Position numbers and translations under genes: made by a program. Positions 8,918 to 15,704 of a stretch of 64,000 nucleotides of DNA are shown one piece after another. The stretch is from assembly GCF_013466605.1 (NCBI RefSeq), contig NZ_CP059162.1:1984001-2048000 (forward strand). Reading direction: 5' to 3'. Numbering within the stretch: the stretch's first letter is position 1; each line of letters opens with the position of its first letter. This DNA comes from Pseudomonas chlororaphis subsp. aurantiaca. Its GTDB lineage: Bacteria; Pseudomonadota; Gammaproteobacteria; Pseudomonadales; Pseudomonadaceae. The notes beneath the pieces were generated by a model, which was not told where the DNA came from, did no database searches, and was given only the letters and a program-made list of their open reading frames with translations.

Positions 8918-9190
8918 TGCTTTTCGGGTCCTGCTTGTCGCAGCCGTTGGCGAGCGGTTTCTTTGCTGAACGCCGTTTCCCCGCAGCGGTCAAAATCATT
9001 ACGAGTTCGCAACAGCCAAGGCTGCTCCAGCGAGGTATCGATCACGCTGGATACCTGAGTGGTCTTTGGCTTTGTTACCCCTGCGAAGCCTGGCGGTCCG
9101 GTCACCTTGAAGGTGAGGTTTTCCGCCGATATCAGGCGGGCACCAGCGTGCGGTTTTCTGTGCCCGGTACTGGCTACGAGGAGACGCGCA

Positions 9191-9475
9191 ATGGTCATTC
9201 ACTTCAAGGTCGCCGGGCATCTGGCCTGCGGCCACAAGGGTTCCAATCTCATGTCCAGCACCGAGCCGGCGCGGGTCAAATGCCGCAGTTGCCGCAATAC
9301 CGAGGTGTTCAAGGAAGCCCGCAAGAATCAGCGCAATGCGGCACGTCGAGCGGCGCGCAAGGCGAAGGCTGTGCACACGGCAAGCGATTGGCGTGCAGCC
9401 TGGACCCAACGGCTGACGGCCATGGCCGGGTTGCAGCGCCTGCCTCGGGGCTTCGATGGGCAGCCTTACGTTTAG
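9191..9475 (+). CDS. Conserved-type hypothetical protein with a possible zinc site
   Basis: A 94-residue basic protein of unknown function. The N-terminal half has cysteines and histidine spaced like a small zinc ribbon: 'LACGHKG' (Cys13, His15) and 'VKCRSCRN' (Cys31, Cys34). An Arg/Lys/Ala-rich helix follows ('NAARRAARKAKA'), and then a C-terminal Trp pair. A GAGGAG Shine-Dalgarno 7 bases before ATG supports the start. The charge and Cys pattern would suit nucleic-acid binding, but that is inference. It is not obviously in an operon. Confidence 0.75.
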   Translation: MVIHFKVAGHLACGHKGSNLMSSTEPARVKCRSCRNTEVFKEARKNQRNAARRAARKAKAVHTASDWRAAWTQRLTAMAGLQRLPRGFDGQPYV

Positions 9476-9613
9476 CGTTTGTCCCGGGTACCCCACGCTT
9501 TCAGGTCTAGAATGGTCATGCGCATCGAGTGGGGCGATGCTGGCGGTCTGCGGGCGTGGGGCGATGTTGCCGGCGTCGGCAGGCTTTGCAGCTACTCAAT
9601 CGAGGGCACGATC

Positions 9614-9985
9614 ATGTCCACGCACGAACAGGTCACCGAGCATAAATCCTTCTCCGAACCGGATGAGACCCGCGAGTTTTCCAATGGCAAGGCAGAGATC
9701 CTGAAGATCGGTCAATGCGAAGTGGGGCGCTTCACTTTCAAACCGGGCTGGCGCTGGTCGAACGATATCCGGCCGCTGGCGCAGACCCCCAGTTGCCAGG
9801 CACCACACTTTCAGTATCACGTGGCCGGCAGGCTGGCGATCCTGATGGATGACGGCACCGAAATCATCGCCGGACCGGGCGATATCACCTCCCTGCCTAA
9901 AGGTCATGACGCCTGGGTAGTGGGGGATGAAACCGTGGTAGTGGTCGACTGGTTCGGGGCCAGCAACTACGCTCGTAAGGTCTAG
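9614..9985 (+). CDS. Cupin-domain protein
   Basis: A 123-residue single-domain cupin. 'PHFQYHVAGRLAILMDDG' corresponds to cupin motif 1, with histidines but no strict HxH. 'GPGDITSLPKGHDAWVVGDE' corresponds to motif 2, with its conserved Gly-Asp and His. Such proteins are small beta-barrels that bind metals or ligands; no substrate can be assigned. The start ATG 9614 gives a typical N-terminus; an in-frame GTG/ATG extension further upstream is less likely. An intrinsic terminator follows 16 bp after the stop, so it is probably monocistronic. Confidence 0.8.
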   Translation: MSTHEQVTEHKSFSEPDETREFSNGKAEILKIGQCEVGRFTFKPGWRWSNDIRPLAQTPSCQAPHFQYHVAGRLAILMDDGTEIIAGPGDITSLPKGHDAWVVGDETVVVVDWFGASNYARKV

Positions 9986-10000
9986 GCGAAACACAGTCGC

Positions 10001-10033
10001 AAAGGAGCTGATGCAGGCCATCAGCTCCTTTTT
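10001..10033 (+). terminator. Intrinsic terminator of the cupin gene
   Basis: Perfect 13-bp stem AAAGGAGCTGATG / CATCAGCTCCTTT around the loop CAGGC, followed by TTTTT. Confidence 0.9.
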
Positions 10034-10209
10034 CGGCGACGATTCGCTCTCTTGGACGAAGAGCTCCGGCTTGGGCCATTCGTCGGTCTTTTTTCCTGTG
10101 AACTGCAAGTCCGTAAATGACCGTCTAGTCTGAAGCGCCGTGACGGTCGATATTTTCTAGGCAGTCAGGTGCTTGCCGGTATTGACCGGTTGTTGGAGGG
10201 AGCAGGGAG

Positions 10210-10398
10210 ATGAGCGATCCTTATATCGAGGACAACGGGGATGAGTTCCCAATCAACAACCTGGTGCGCTGCGGTCAGGCAGCGTTTGACAGCGAGCCAC
10301 CGATCAAGGCATCGGTAGGCAAGACCAGGACCAGTGCGTTACCCAGGGTGACCCAGACAAAGTTTTTCCCGAAAGCGGCGCTTCCTAAGAGAAGATAG
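10210..10398 (+). CDS. Small hypothetical protein
   Basis: A 62-residue frame with a strong purine-rich Shine-Dalgarno (GGAGGGAGCAGGGAG) directly before ATG. An acidic N-terminal half (MSDPYIEDNGDEFPINN) is followed by a basic C-terminus ending PKRR. The stop is followed 16 bp later by an intrinsic terminator, which makes a complete monocistronic unit likely. There is no recognisable family. Codon choice is good in the first half and poorer in the second. Confidence 0.5.
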   Translation: MSDPYIEDNGDEFPINNLVRCGQAAFDSEPPIKASVGKTRTSALPRVTQTKFFPKAALPKRR

Positions 10399-10413
10399 CC
10401 TTCATACCGAACG

Positions 10414-10437
10414 ACCCCGCTTCCGGGCGGGGTTTTT
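10414..10437 (+). terminator. Intrinsic terminator after the 62-residue gene
   Basis: ACCCCGC-ttccgg-GCGGGGT hairpin followed by TTTTG. Confidence 0.85.
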
Positions 10438-10745
10438 GTTACCTGAACAATGGGCCGCCACGGTCGATTTGAATGAAGTTGGACCTTTCGTCTTATTCGT
10501 TGCACAGGGTAGCGGGGTTTTCACAATTTATTCACAAACGACTGCGTAGGCTCGACTCATCCGTTAAAGCAAATCCTATTAGCCCGTCTCCCCAGCGGGC
10601 TTTTTTTTGCCTGGGTGAAAACTCTTTGCGCAAAAATGGTCCAACCCTTCGACTAAAAGGATCACAGCGTTCTGCTGTCGCCGCTCAGCTTTAGTCAGAC
10701 ACCGCTATAGAATGATTCTCCAGCATCTTTTTTGAGGTTTACATC
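10438..10745. other. Gap with an orphan intrinsic terminator (possible small RNA)
   Basis: 308 bp lying between the terminator at 10414-10437 and the Gly-zipper gene. It contains a second full rightward terminator at 10581-10608 (AGCCCG-loop-CGGGCT then eight T) with no reading frame upstream of it. Something short and non-coding may be transcribed from about 10440-10500. A TATAGA box near 10706 is a candidate -10 for the following gene. Confidence 0.45.
10581..10608 (+). terminator. Orphan intrinsic terminator
   Basis: AGCCCG-tctccccag-CGGGCT with an eight-base T-tract; no coding gene ends here. Confidence 0.8.
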
Positions 10746-11159
10746 ATGCGTTTAACACTGCCTGCTCTGGTTTTGGGGCTTCTGGCTGCTCAAGGTGCGA
10801 TGGCCGCCGGTGATGGCACTGCTGCGGTCGGCGGCGGTTTGGGTGGCGCGCTGGGCAATGTGGTGGGACAACAGATTGGCGGCAGCACAGGCGCGGCAGT
10901 GGGTGCTGGCCTTGGCGGCGCTGCCGGCAGTGCGGTCGGTGCCCGTAAAGGCAGTCGGACCGAAGCGGCCATCGGTGGCGGCCTGGGTTCGGCCGGCGGT
11001 TCGGTGATCGGCAACAAGCTGGGCGGCAAAACGGGCTCGACCATCGGCGCAGGCCTGGGTGGCGCGGCCGGTGGTGCCTTGGGCAGCAGCATGGGTGACG
11101 ATGACCATCACTCCGGCGGCAGGAAGCACAAGAATAAACACAAGCACAAGCACGATTGA
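10746..11159 (+). CDS. Exported glycine-zipper protein with His/Lys-rich tail
   Basis: A 137-residue protein with a signal peptide (MRLTLPALVLGLLAAQGAMA, then AG). The mature part is a long run of glycine-zipper repeats (GGGLGG, GAGLGGAAG, GNKLGGKTG) like those of small outer-membrane lipoprotein-type zipper proteins, but no lipobox Cys is visible. The C-terminus is very polar and metal-binding in look (DDDHHSGG, then KHKNKHKHKHD). Probable location is periplasm or outer membrane. It has its own terminator. Function unknown; metal or polyanion binding by the tail is inference. Confidence 0.8.
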   Translation: MRLTLPALVLGLLAAQGAMAAGDGTAAVGGGLGGALGNVVGQQIGGSTGAAVGAGLGGAAGSAVGARKGSRTEAAIGGGLGSAGGSVIGNKLGGKTGSTIGAGLGGAAGGALGSSMGDDDHHSGGRKHKNKHKHKHD

Positions 11160-11175
11160 TTCTGCTGCAGTGCGC

Positions 11176-11205
11176 AAAAAGCCCGGCCCCATACCGGGCT
11201 TTTTT
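11176..11205 (+). terminator. Intrinsic terminator of the glycine-zipper gene
   Basis: AGCCCGG-ccccata-CCGGGCT followed by six T. Confidence 0.9.
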
Positions 11206-11272
11206 ATGGGAACGAATATTGCTCCAGCCCCTCGAATTCAATGATGGACACACTGTGTCGACGAGGTTTGCC

Positions 11273-11431
11273 ATGACTCCGGAAACGGCTGACAAGAAAG
11301 AAGAAGATGCTTCGGGCGTGCCCCTGGTCAACGATCCGGGCAATGAAGACCCTGGCTCGCTGATGGATGACGCCCTGGTGCCACTGAGCGATGACGATGA
11401 GGCAGGCGAGTCGGAGGAAAAACACCCGTGA
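11273..11431 (+). CDS. Small acidic hypothetical protein
   Basis: A 52-residue, strongly acidic, probably disordered protein (MTPETADKKEEDASG ... LSDDDEAGESEEKHP). ATG 11273 has GAGG eight bases upstream and is preferred to an in-frame upstream ATG inside the previous terminator. It is followed 42 bp later by another small polar gene and then a secreted Gly-rich gene, probably as one transcript. No family recognised. Confidence 0.6.
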   Translation: MTPETADKKEEDASGVPLVNDPGNEDPGSLMDDALVPLSDDDEAGESEEKHP

Positions 11432-11473
11432 AGTCTGCTTCCTGCACGTCGGCGTGACCGGTGTGAGGTGCAT

Positions 11474-11662
11474 ATGAAGCATGATCCGAAACATATCGAG
11501 CGGGATGAAACGCCCGAATATCCGCTGCCGTCCCCCACGGATGCGCTGACTCCCGAGCAGATCCTCCCGGACGCCAACGCCGAGCAGGAGCTTTCTCGAC
11601 CCGAGCCGCAGCGCAAGGCGGCCAGGGGCAAGCGTCGCCCCGCCCCGGGAGGCTTGTCGTGA
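11474..11662 (+). CDS. Small hydrophilic hypothetical protein
   Basis: A 62-residue polar protein (MKHDPKHIERDETPEYPLP ...) with a basic C-terminal patch (RKAARGKRR). I chose ATG 11474 with GAGG at 11465-11468. Its stop TGA overlaps the GTG of the next gene by four bases (GTGA), which indicates translational coupling with that exported protein. No family recognised. Confidence 0.6.
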   Translation: MKHDPKHIERDETPEYPLPSPTDALTPEQILPDANAEQELSRPEPQRKAARGKRRPAPGGLS

Positions 11663-12021
11663 GCCGGGCAAAACTGCTGAGCCTGGTGCTGGTCGCCCTG
11701 GTATCGATTTTCTGTTTCTCCAGCCTGGCAGAATCCGCTGACGGACGGGCTTCAACCCATCCTTCCGGGCGCTCTTTCGAGGGTGGCTCCGGCAACGATC
11801 TCATGCTGCGACCTGGGGCCCTGGGCGGGAATGGTGTAGGTGTCACGGACAGCCGTTCCCGGGCCGACAATCCGCGCGGTTCTTCCAGCCAGGGCGGCGG
11901 CATGGGTTCCACCGGGGTCAATGGTTCCATCATGGGCGGCGGCGGTGCCGGCGGCGGAACCGGCAGCGCGGGTGGCGGCACCGGCGGTCCGGGAGGCGGT
12001 AGCGGACGGGCGGGGCGCTAG
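11659..12021 (+). CDS. Exported glycine-rich hypothetical protein
   Basis: A 120-residue protein starting at GTG 11659, preceded by GGGAGG and overlapping the previous stop by four bases. The N-terminal hydrophobic signal (LLSLVLVALVSIFCFSSLA) is followed by a Ser/Asn/Gly-rich region and an extreme Gly-rich C-terminus from about residue 77. Such composition suits a surface or periplasmic disordered protein. Its coupling to two small polar genes suggests a dedicated three-gene unit. Function unknown. Confidence 0.65.
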   Translation: MSRAKLLSLVLVALVSIFCFSSLAESADGRASTHPSGRSFEGGSGNDLMLRPGALGGNGVGVTDSRSRADNPRGSSSQGGGMGSTGVNGSIMGGGGAGGGTGSAGGGTGGPGGGSGRAGR

Positions 12022-12211
12022 TGGGCTTTGTTCATTCATGATGTCGAGACCATCGAGCCCGGCCTGTCCGGGCTTTCGTCTGCTTGCAAGCCGACCCGAG
12101 GTTGCTCCCCGTCATCCGCCGCGGCTATGCTGCTGAACCCTTTAATCGGGCAAAAAACTGGCCGTACCTGAGCCGCTCCCCGGGATGTTTTTTGTTAACG
12201 GATCAGATGCG

Positions 12212-12907
12212 ATGAATGCACAGTTGAATGATGTGGGCCCGATCAAGGCCGTGATTTTCGATATGGACGGTTTGCTGCTGGACACCGAAGGCATCTACAC
12301 CGAGGTGACCCAGCTGATCGCCGATCGTTACGGTCGCACCTTCGATTGGACGGTCAAGCAGAACATCATCGGCCGTGGCGCCGCGGACCTGGCCCGCTAC
12401 GTGGTCGAAGCCCTGGATCTGCCGATCACCCCGGAGGAGTTCCTGCTGATTCGCGAGCCGCTGATGCGCGAGCGTTTTCCCCGCGCGCTGGCGATGCCGG
12501 GCGCACAGGAGCTGGTGCAACACCTCAAGGCCAATAACGTGCCGATCGCCGTGGGCACCAGTTCTTCGCGCCAGTCTTTCGCCCAGAAAACCACCTTGCA
12601 CGGCGACTGGTTCGCGCTGTTCGACACCATAGTCACCGCCGACGACCCGGAAGTGGGCGCGGCCAAGCCGGCACCGGACATCTTCCTTACCGCCGCGCGG
12701 CGCCTGGGCGTCGCCCCCGAGGATTGCCTGGTGTTCGAGGATTCGCCCTTCGGTGTCACTGCGGCGAAGGCGGCGGGGATGACCGCGATCGCCATTCCCG
12801 ATCCGGCGATGGCGGACGCCAAGTACGCCCATGCCGATGCCATTCTGCGTTCGCTGAAGGGGTTCCAGCCGGCGGCCTGTGGCTTGCCGCTGCTGCAATG
12901 GAGCTGA
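12212..12907 (+). CDS. HAD-superfamily hydrolase, subfamily IA
   Basis: A 231-residue phosphatase of the HAD-IA group (beta-phosphoglucomutase / GS1-like). Motif I is 'FDMDGLLLDTE' (nucleophile Asp and acid Asp), motif II 'VGTSSS', the motif III Lys is in 'AAKPAPDIF', and motif IV 'FEDSPFGVTAAKAAG'. A helical C1 cap lies between motifs I and II. The substrate is probably a small phosphorylated sugar or nucleoside, not determinable here. Start ATG 12212 (MNAQLND) is chosen over the upstream in-frame ATG at 12185, whose extension lacks a Shine-Dalgarno. Confidence 0.9.
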   Translation: MNAQLNDVGPIKAVIFDMDGLLLDTEGIYTEVTQLIADRYGRTFDWTVKQNIIGRGAADLARYVVEALDLPITPEEFLLIREPLMRERFPRALAMPGAQELVQHLKANNVPIAVGTSSSRQSFAQKTTLHGDWFALFDTIVTADDPEVGAAKPAPDIFLTAARRLGVAPEDCLVFEDSPFGVTAAKAAGMTAIAIPDPAMADAKYAHADAILRSLKGFQPAACGLPLLQWS

Positions 12908-12909
12908 AC

Positions 12910-13010
12910 CTGTAGCCGCTGCCGCAGGCTGCGATAAGCCCGACAGGGCTTTAGCGGTCTCAAGTGCCGCGCCTCCTGAGGAGTCGATCGCAGCCTGCGA
13001 CGGCTCCTAC
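12910..13010. repeat. REPIN of the GTAGCCGCTGCCG family
   Basis: Inverted REP pair: 'CTGTAGCCGCTGCCGCAGG' at the left and the diverged partner 'CGCAGCCTGCGACGGCTCC' at the right, between a gene and its downstream convergent neighbour. Confidence 0.8.
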
Positions 13011-13053
13011 AAAAAAACGCCGGGCCACCTGATGAAAGTGGCCCGGCGTTTTT
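13011..13053. terminator. Bidirectional intrinsic terminator
   Basis: Perfect 12-bp stem ACGCCGGGCCAC / GTGGCCCGGCGT with A-tract on the left and T-tract on the right; it serves the convergent HAD and SDR genes. Confidence 0.9.
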
Positions 13054-13067
13054 CATGGGCGCAGGAA

Positions 13068-13814
13068 TCAGGCGCTGAAGCCACCATCGATGCTCAGGCT
13101 GGCGCCGGTGATGTAACCCGCTTCCGGGCCTGCCAGGTAAGCCACGAAGCTGGCGATTTCTTCCGCGTGGCCGTAGCGCCCGATAGCCATCAGCGGGATC
13201 AGGCTTTCGGCGAAGTCGCCGTGGGCCGGGTTCATGTCGGTGTCGACCGGGCCGGGCTGCACATTGTTGATGGTGATGCCCCGTGGGCCGAGGTCGCGGG
13301 ACAGGCCTTTGGTCAGGCCGACCAGGGCCGACTTGCTCATGGCATAGGTACCGCCGCCGGCAAAAGGCATGCGTTCGGCATTGGTGCTGCCGATGTTGAT
13401 GATGCGCGAGCCTTCGCCCATGTGTCGGGCCGCTTCCTGGGTGGCGACGAACACGCTGCGGATGTTGATGGCCAGGGTCCGGTCGAAGTCTTCCAGCTTG
13501 AAGTCTTCCAGCGGGCCGACGGCCAGGACGCCGGCGTTGTTGACCAGGATGTCCAGGCGGCCAAAGGTTTCGACCGTGCTCTCGACCGCCTGGCGGATGG
13601 CCGCGGCATCGGCGCTGTCGGCGAGGATCGCCAAGGCCTTGCCGCCGGCCTGGGTGATGCTGTCCTGCAAGGCCTGGGCCTTGGCGGTGGAACTGACGTA
13701 GGTGAAGGCCACGGCGGCGCCTTCGGCTGACAGGCGTTGCACGATGGCGGCGCCGATGCCGCGGGAACCGCCTTGAACCAAGGCTACTTTGCCGCTGAGG
13801 GATTGGGTGGTCAT
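13068..13814 (-). CDS. Short-chain dehydrogenase/reductase
   Basis: A 248-residue classical SDR. The cofactor motif is 'GGSRGIGAAI', then 'NNAG' (about 90), the catalytic Ser within 'NIGSTN' and the Tyr/Lys pair in 'YAMSK'. The C-terminus 'GASLSIDGGFSA' is typical of FabG-like oxidoreductases. ATG 13814 follows GGAG by seven bases; an in-frame TTG 12 bases upstream overlaps that Shine-Dalgarno and is rejected. It is transcribed divergently from a LysR-type gene that probably controls it. Substrate unknown. Confidence 0.9.
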   Translation of the reverse strand: MTTQSLSGKVALVQGGSRGIGAAIVQRLSAEGAAVAFTYVSSTAKAQALQDSITQAGGKALAILADSADAAAIRQAVESTVETFGRLDILVNNAGVLAVGPLEDFKLEDFDRTLAINIRSVFVATQEAARHMGEGSRIINIGSTNAERMPFAGGGTYAMSKSALVGLTKGLSRDLGPRGITINNVQPGPVDTDMNPAHGDFAESLIPLMAIGRYGHAEEIASFVAYLAGPEAGYITGASLSIDGGFSA

Positions 13815-13939
13815 GTCGTTCTCCAAAAGTCCAAGGCGGGCTGCCTTGTGGTTGGAGTCGAGTATCGACCTCGGATTAGGTGCTGTGTAGATAGGAATCG
13901 CTCTAGTCTGTATAAACCAGAAGTTTAGAGTGAGGCGCC

Positions 13940-14863
13940 ATGGAAACCTTCAGCAGCATCGAATGCTTCGTGCGTAGCGCCGAAGTCGGCAGCTTTGCCG
14001 AAGCTGCGCGACGCTTGAGCCTGACCCCTGCGGCGGTGGGTAAAAGCGTGGCCAAGCTCGAGGCCCGGCTTGGAGTCAGGTTGTTTCAGCGCAGCACCCG
14101 CCGCCTGACCCTGACCGAAGCCGGCAAGCTGTTTCTCGATGAGGTCAGCGCCAGCCTGTACACCATCCAGAACGCCGTGGCCAACCTGGCCAGCGCCGAA
14201 GGGCGCCCGGCGGGTACCCTGAAAGTCAGCATGGGCACGGTGTTCGGGCGGCTGTACATAGTGCCCATGCTCGGCGAGTTCCTGCGGCGTTTTCCGGAGA
14301 TCAGCCCGGACTGGCATTTCGATAATCGCCAGGTGGACCTGATCGGCCAGGGCTTCGACGCGGCGATCGGCGGCGGCTTCGAACTGCCTCAAGGGGTGGT
14401 GGCGCGACGGCTGAGCCCGGCTCATCGCATCCTGGTGGCCTCGCCGGAGTATCTGGCGCGCTGCGCGGCGGTCGAGCAGCCCGAGGATTTGCAGCATTGC
14501 GAAGGCATCCTGATCCGCTCGCCGCAGACCGGGCGGATACGTTCCTGGGCCCTGACCGGCCGCACCCGGCAGCAAAGCCCGCTGAACCTGAAGGCGCGGA
14601 TGACCATGAGCGATTCGGAAGCGGCCTGCGCCAGCGCCGCCCAAGGCCTGGGGGTGGCGCTGGTGAGCATGCCGTTCGCCGTCGGTTATCTGAATGCCGG
14701 CACCCTGCAGCGGGTATTGCCGGACTGGTACGTCGACGACGGCAACATCTCGATCTACTACGCCGAACACAAACTCTTGCCGGGCAAGACCCGGGCTTTC
14801 GTCGACTTCGTGATCGAGCAGTTCGCCGAGCTGGGCCTGGAGCAGCGCTTCAGCGCGGTTTGA
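13940..14863 (+). CDS. LysR-family transcriptional regulator
   Basis: A 307-residue LysR regulator. The N-terminal winged helix-turn-helix spans about residues 1-60 ('SFAEAARRLSLTPAAVGKSVAKLE'-type helix pair), followed by a linker helix and a periplasmic-binding-like effector domain. It belongs to the CrgA/AphB-like branch by its 'ARLGVRLFQRSTRRLTLTE' wing. The 125-bp divergent spacer to the SDR gene contains AT-rich T-N11-A candidates (for example around 13906-13930), so autoregulation and SDR control are likely by family precedent. Ligand unknown. Confidence 0.93.
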   Translation: METFSSIECFVRSAEVGSFAEAARRLSLTPAAVGKSVAKLEARLGVRLFQRSTRRLTLTEAGKLFLDEVSASLYTIQNAVANLASAEGRPAGTLKVSMGTVFGRLYIVPMLGEFLRRFPEISPDWHFDNRQVDLIGQGFDAAIGGGFELPQGVVARRLSPAHRILVASPEYLARCAAVEQPEDLQHCEGILIRSPQTGRIRSWALTGRTRQQSPLNLKARMTMSDSEAACASAAQGLGVALVSMPFAVGYLNAGTLQRVLPDWYVDDGNISIYYAEHKLLPGKTRAFVDFVIEQFAELGLEQRFSAV

Positions 14864-14920
14864 AGGTGCGCGCAAACCCGCGTCCCTCCAGGAGCGGGCT
14901 TGCTCGCGATCGGCGCTGGC

Positions 14921-15649
14921 TCAGCGCCCGAAACGCCCTGGCCAGCCGATGATGGTCTTCGGCCGCGGCGTGGCATAGGTGCGCACCTTGGAGGTGGACA
15001 GCCCCAGCCGTACCAGGGATTCGGCGATGGTCACCGCCGCGGTCACGCCGTCCACCACCGGCACGCCGGTGCGCTGGCGGATCTGCTCGTCCAGGCCGGC
15101 CATGCCGCCGCAGCCCAGGCAGATCACCTCCGCCTTGTCTTCGCTGACCGCCAGCTCGGCCTGGCGCACGATGGCTTCCACGGCGCGCGCCGGGTCCTCT
15201 TCCAGCTCCAGCACCGCCAGCCCGCTGGCGCGTACCGAAGCGCAACGCTCGTACAGGCCGGAGAGTTTCAGGCGATCCTCGATCAGCGGCACGGTGCGAT
15301 CCAGGGTGGTCACCACCGAGTAGGCGTGGCCGAGGAACATCGCGGTGCTGGCGCCGGCGTCGGTGATGTCCACCACCGGCACATTGAGCAGCTCCTGCAG
15401 GCCTTCGCGACCGTGCTCGCCATAACCGGCCTGGATCACCGCGTCGTAGGGCTGGTCGTAGGACAGCACGCGGTCCATGACGGCGATGGCGGCCAGGTAG
15501 CTTTCGAAGTTGCCTTCGACGGAGTCGGCGCCGAAGTGTGGGGTCAGGCCGACGATTTCGGTGCCGGGCGCGGCCACGGCCTGGGCCTGACGCGCGATGG
15601 CCTGGGTGATGGAGTCGGTGGTGTTGACGTTGACCACGAGAATTCGCAT
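14921..15649 (-). CDS. Aspartate/glutamate/hydantoin racemase family protein
   Basis: A 242-residue member of the Asp/Glu/hydantoin racemase family (Dcg1/HyuA-like). It starts 'MRILVVNVNTTDSITQAI'. The two catalytic-cysteine regions are 'VDITDAGAS', which has no Cys at the first position, and 'CLGCGGMAG', with Cys near residue 184. Hydantoin racemases use two cysteines, so a missing first Cys would argue for an allied activity. It lies 55 bp downstream of an NCS1 permease gene on the same strand; together they look like an import and racemisation module for a hydantoin- or allantoin-like compound. Confidence 0.82.
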   Translation of the reverse strand: MRILVVNVNTTDSITQAIARQAQAVAAPGTEIVGLTPHFGADSVEGNFESYLAAIAVMDRVLSYDQPYDAVIQAGYGEHGREGLQELLNVPVVDITDAGASTAMFLGHAYSVVTTLDRTVPLIEDRLKLSGLYERCASVRASGLAVLELEEDPARAVEAIVRQAELAVSEDKAEVICLGCGGMAGLDEQIRQRTGVPVVDGVTAAVTIAESLVRLGLSTSKVRTYATPRPKTIIGWPGRFGR

Positions 15650-15704
15650 GGGCTGTCCTTATCGGTGAGGCATTCGGGGCCCGCCGCACGCGGGCCGTTC
15701 AAGG

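Noticed and set aside
10438..10608. An RsmX/Y/Z-type RNA in the orphan-terminator gap
   Set aside because: Those RNAs need several GGA motifs in loops; only one or two scattered GGA occur here.
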